DNA of 64,000 nt from Photobacterium pectinilyticum (GTDB lineage Bacteria > Pseudomonadota > Gammaproteobacteria > Enterobacterales > Vibrionaceae), in the NCBI RefSeq assembly GCF_024357955.1, contig NZ_JANEYT010000017.1:21764-85763 (forward strand), given 5' to 3'. The translations under genes were made by a program, and so were the position numbers. Each line of letters starts with the position of its first letter. The stretch's first letter is position 1. A model generated the notes under the pieces. That model saw nothing but the letters and a program-made list of their open reading frames with translations. It was not told where the DNA came from and did not search any database. This document shows, piece by piece, positions 63,885-64,000 of this stretch.

Positions 63885-64000
63885 GAATTCAACTGCGAAG
63901 TGCGACACTCTCCAATATCAAGCAGCCAATGCCATTTCTTTAAAGACAATCGCTGGCTGCTTGAAGCCTAAACACTTTTTCGGTCGATAATTTATCCGCG
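63885..64000 (-). mobile_element. Right-edge fragment of an IS30-family insertion sequence
   Basis: The terminal GAATTCAACTGCGAAGTGCG segment is the kind of end seen in IS30-family elements and is followed by the 3' end of a transposase gene on the minus strand. The left end lies outside the window, so the pair of inverted repeats and the target duplication cannot be checked. Confidence 0.65.
63918..64000 (-). CDS. IS30-family transposase, C-terminal fragment (cut by window edge)
   Basis: Minus-strand frame whose stop is at 63918-63920. The visible 26 residues, RINYRPKKCLGFKQPAIVFK then EMALAA, match the highly conserved IS30-family C-terminus (N-Y/N-RPRKCLGFKTP-x-EVF). The gene runs off the window, so the completeness of the element is unknown. 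It lies 61 bases after the acyltransferase, which fits an acquired region. Confidence 0.8.
   Translation of the reverse strand, partial: RINYRPKKCLGFKQPAIVFKEMALAA

Overview
The window is chromosomal DNA from a polar-flagellated gammaproteobacterium, almost certainly of the family Vibrionaceae. The gene order flgD-L / flagellin / flaG-fliD-flaI-fliS / flrABC / fliE-R-flhB / flhAFG-fliA / cheYZAB-parC-parP-cheW / DUF2802 / ccmA-I is the Vibrionaceae order. A single large flagellin gene and an uninterrupted flagellar block point towards the Photobacterium/Aliivibrio/Grimontia side of the family rather than the V. cholerae type. The genus is an inference from layout only.

Region 1 (1-10838) holds the distal part of the flg cluster: flgD (5' end cut by the window edge), flgE, then flgFGHIJ behind its own hairpin and sigma-54-like promoter, an AT-rich gap with one small minus-strand ORF, and flgKL ending in a strong terminator. 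Region 2 (10839-16980) has seven tandem copies of GCCCATC, a sigma-28 promoter, one flagellin gene (468 aa, enlarged central domain), flaG, fliD-flaI-fliS behind a sigma-54-like site, and the master regulator flrA. Region 3 (17000-32701) contains flrBC and the 15-gene export/basal-body/switch operon fliEFGHIJ-fliKLMNOPQR-flhB, with a sigma-54-like site inside it before fliK. Region 4 (32760-46219) contains flhA-flhF-flhG-fliA, cheYZAB, the polar-localisation pair parC/parP, cheW and a DUF2802 gene. FlrA with RpoN would activate flrBC and early operons, phosphorylated FlrC the hook/basal-body operons, and FliA the flagellin. FlhF/FlhG set polar position and number, and ParC/ParP place the CheA arrays at the pole.

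Region 5 (46220-54135) starts with a perfect 16-bp inverted repeat and 14 tandem CATCAC hexamers, followed by the cytochrome c maturation operon ccmABCDEFGHI (System I) and a strong terminator; the ccmB-ccmC spacing is unusually long. Region 6 (54341-55348) is mlaA (vacJ). Region 7 (55411-63857) is markedly AT-rich and looks acquired: a GT4 glycosyltransferase, a Wzm/Wzt ABC polysaccharide exporter, two GT2 enzymes, UDP-galactopyranose mutase, a galactofuranosyltransferase-like GT2 and an acyltransferase. Together these suggest a galactofuranose-containing O-antigen-type glycan made by the ABC-transporter route. The window ends inside an IS30-family transposase on the minus strand.

Most genes are orthodox. 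The observations most worth checking are the two short-unit tandem repeats (10901-10949 and 46287-46370), the three copies of an 18-residue acidic/leucine motif in the CheA linker, a lone flagellin under an apparent sigma-28 promoter, the small ORF in the flgJ-flgK gap, and the Galf polysaccharide locus with its atypical Wzt C-terminal domain.
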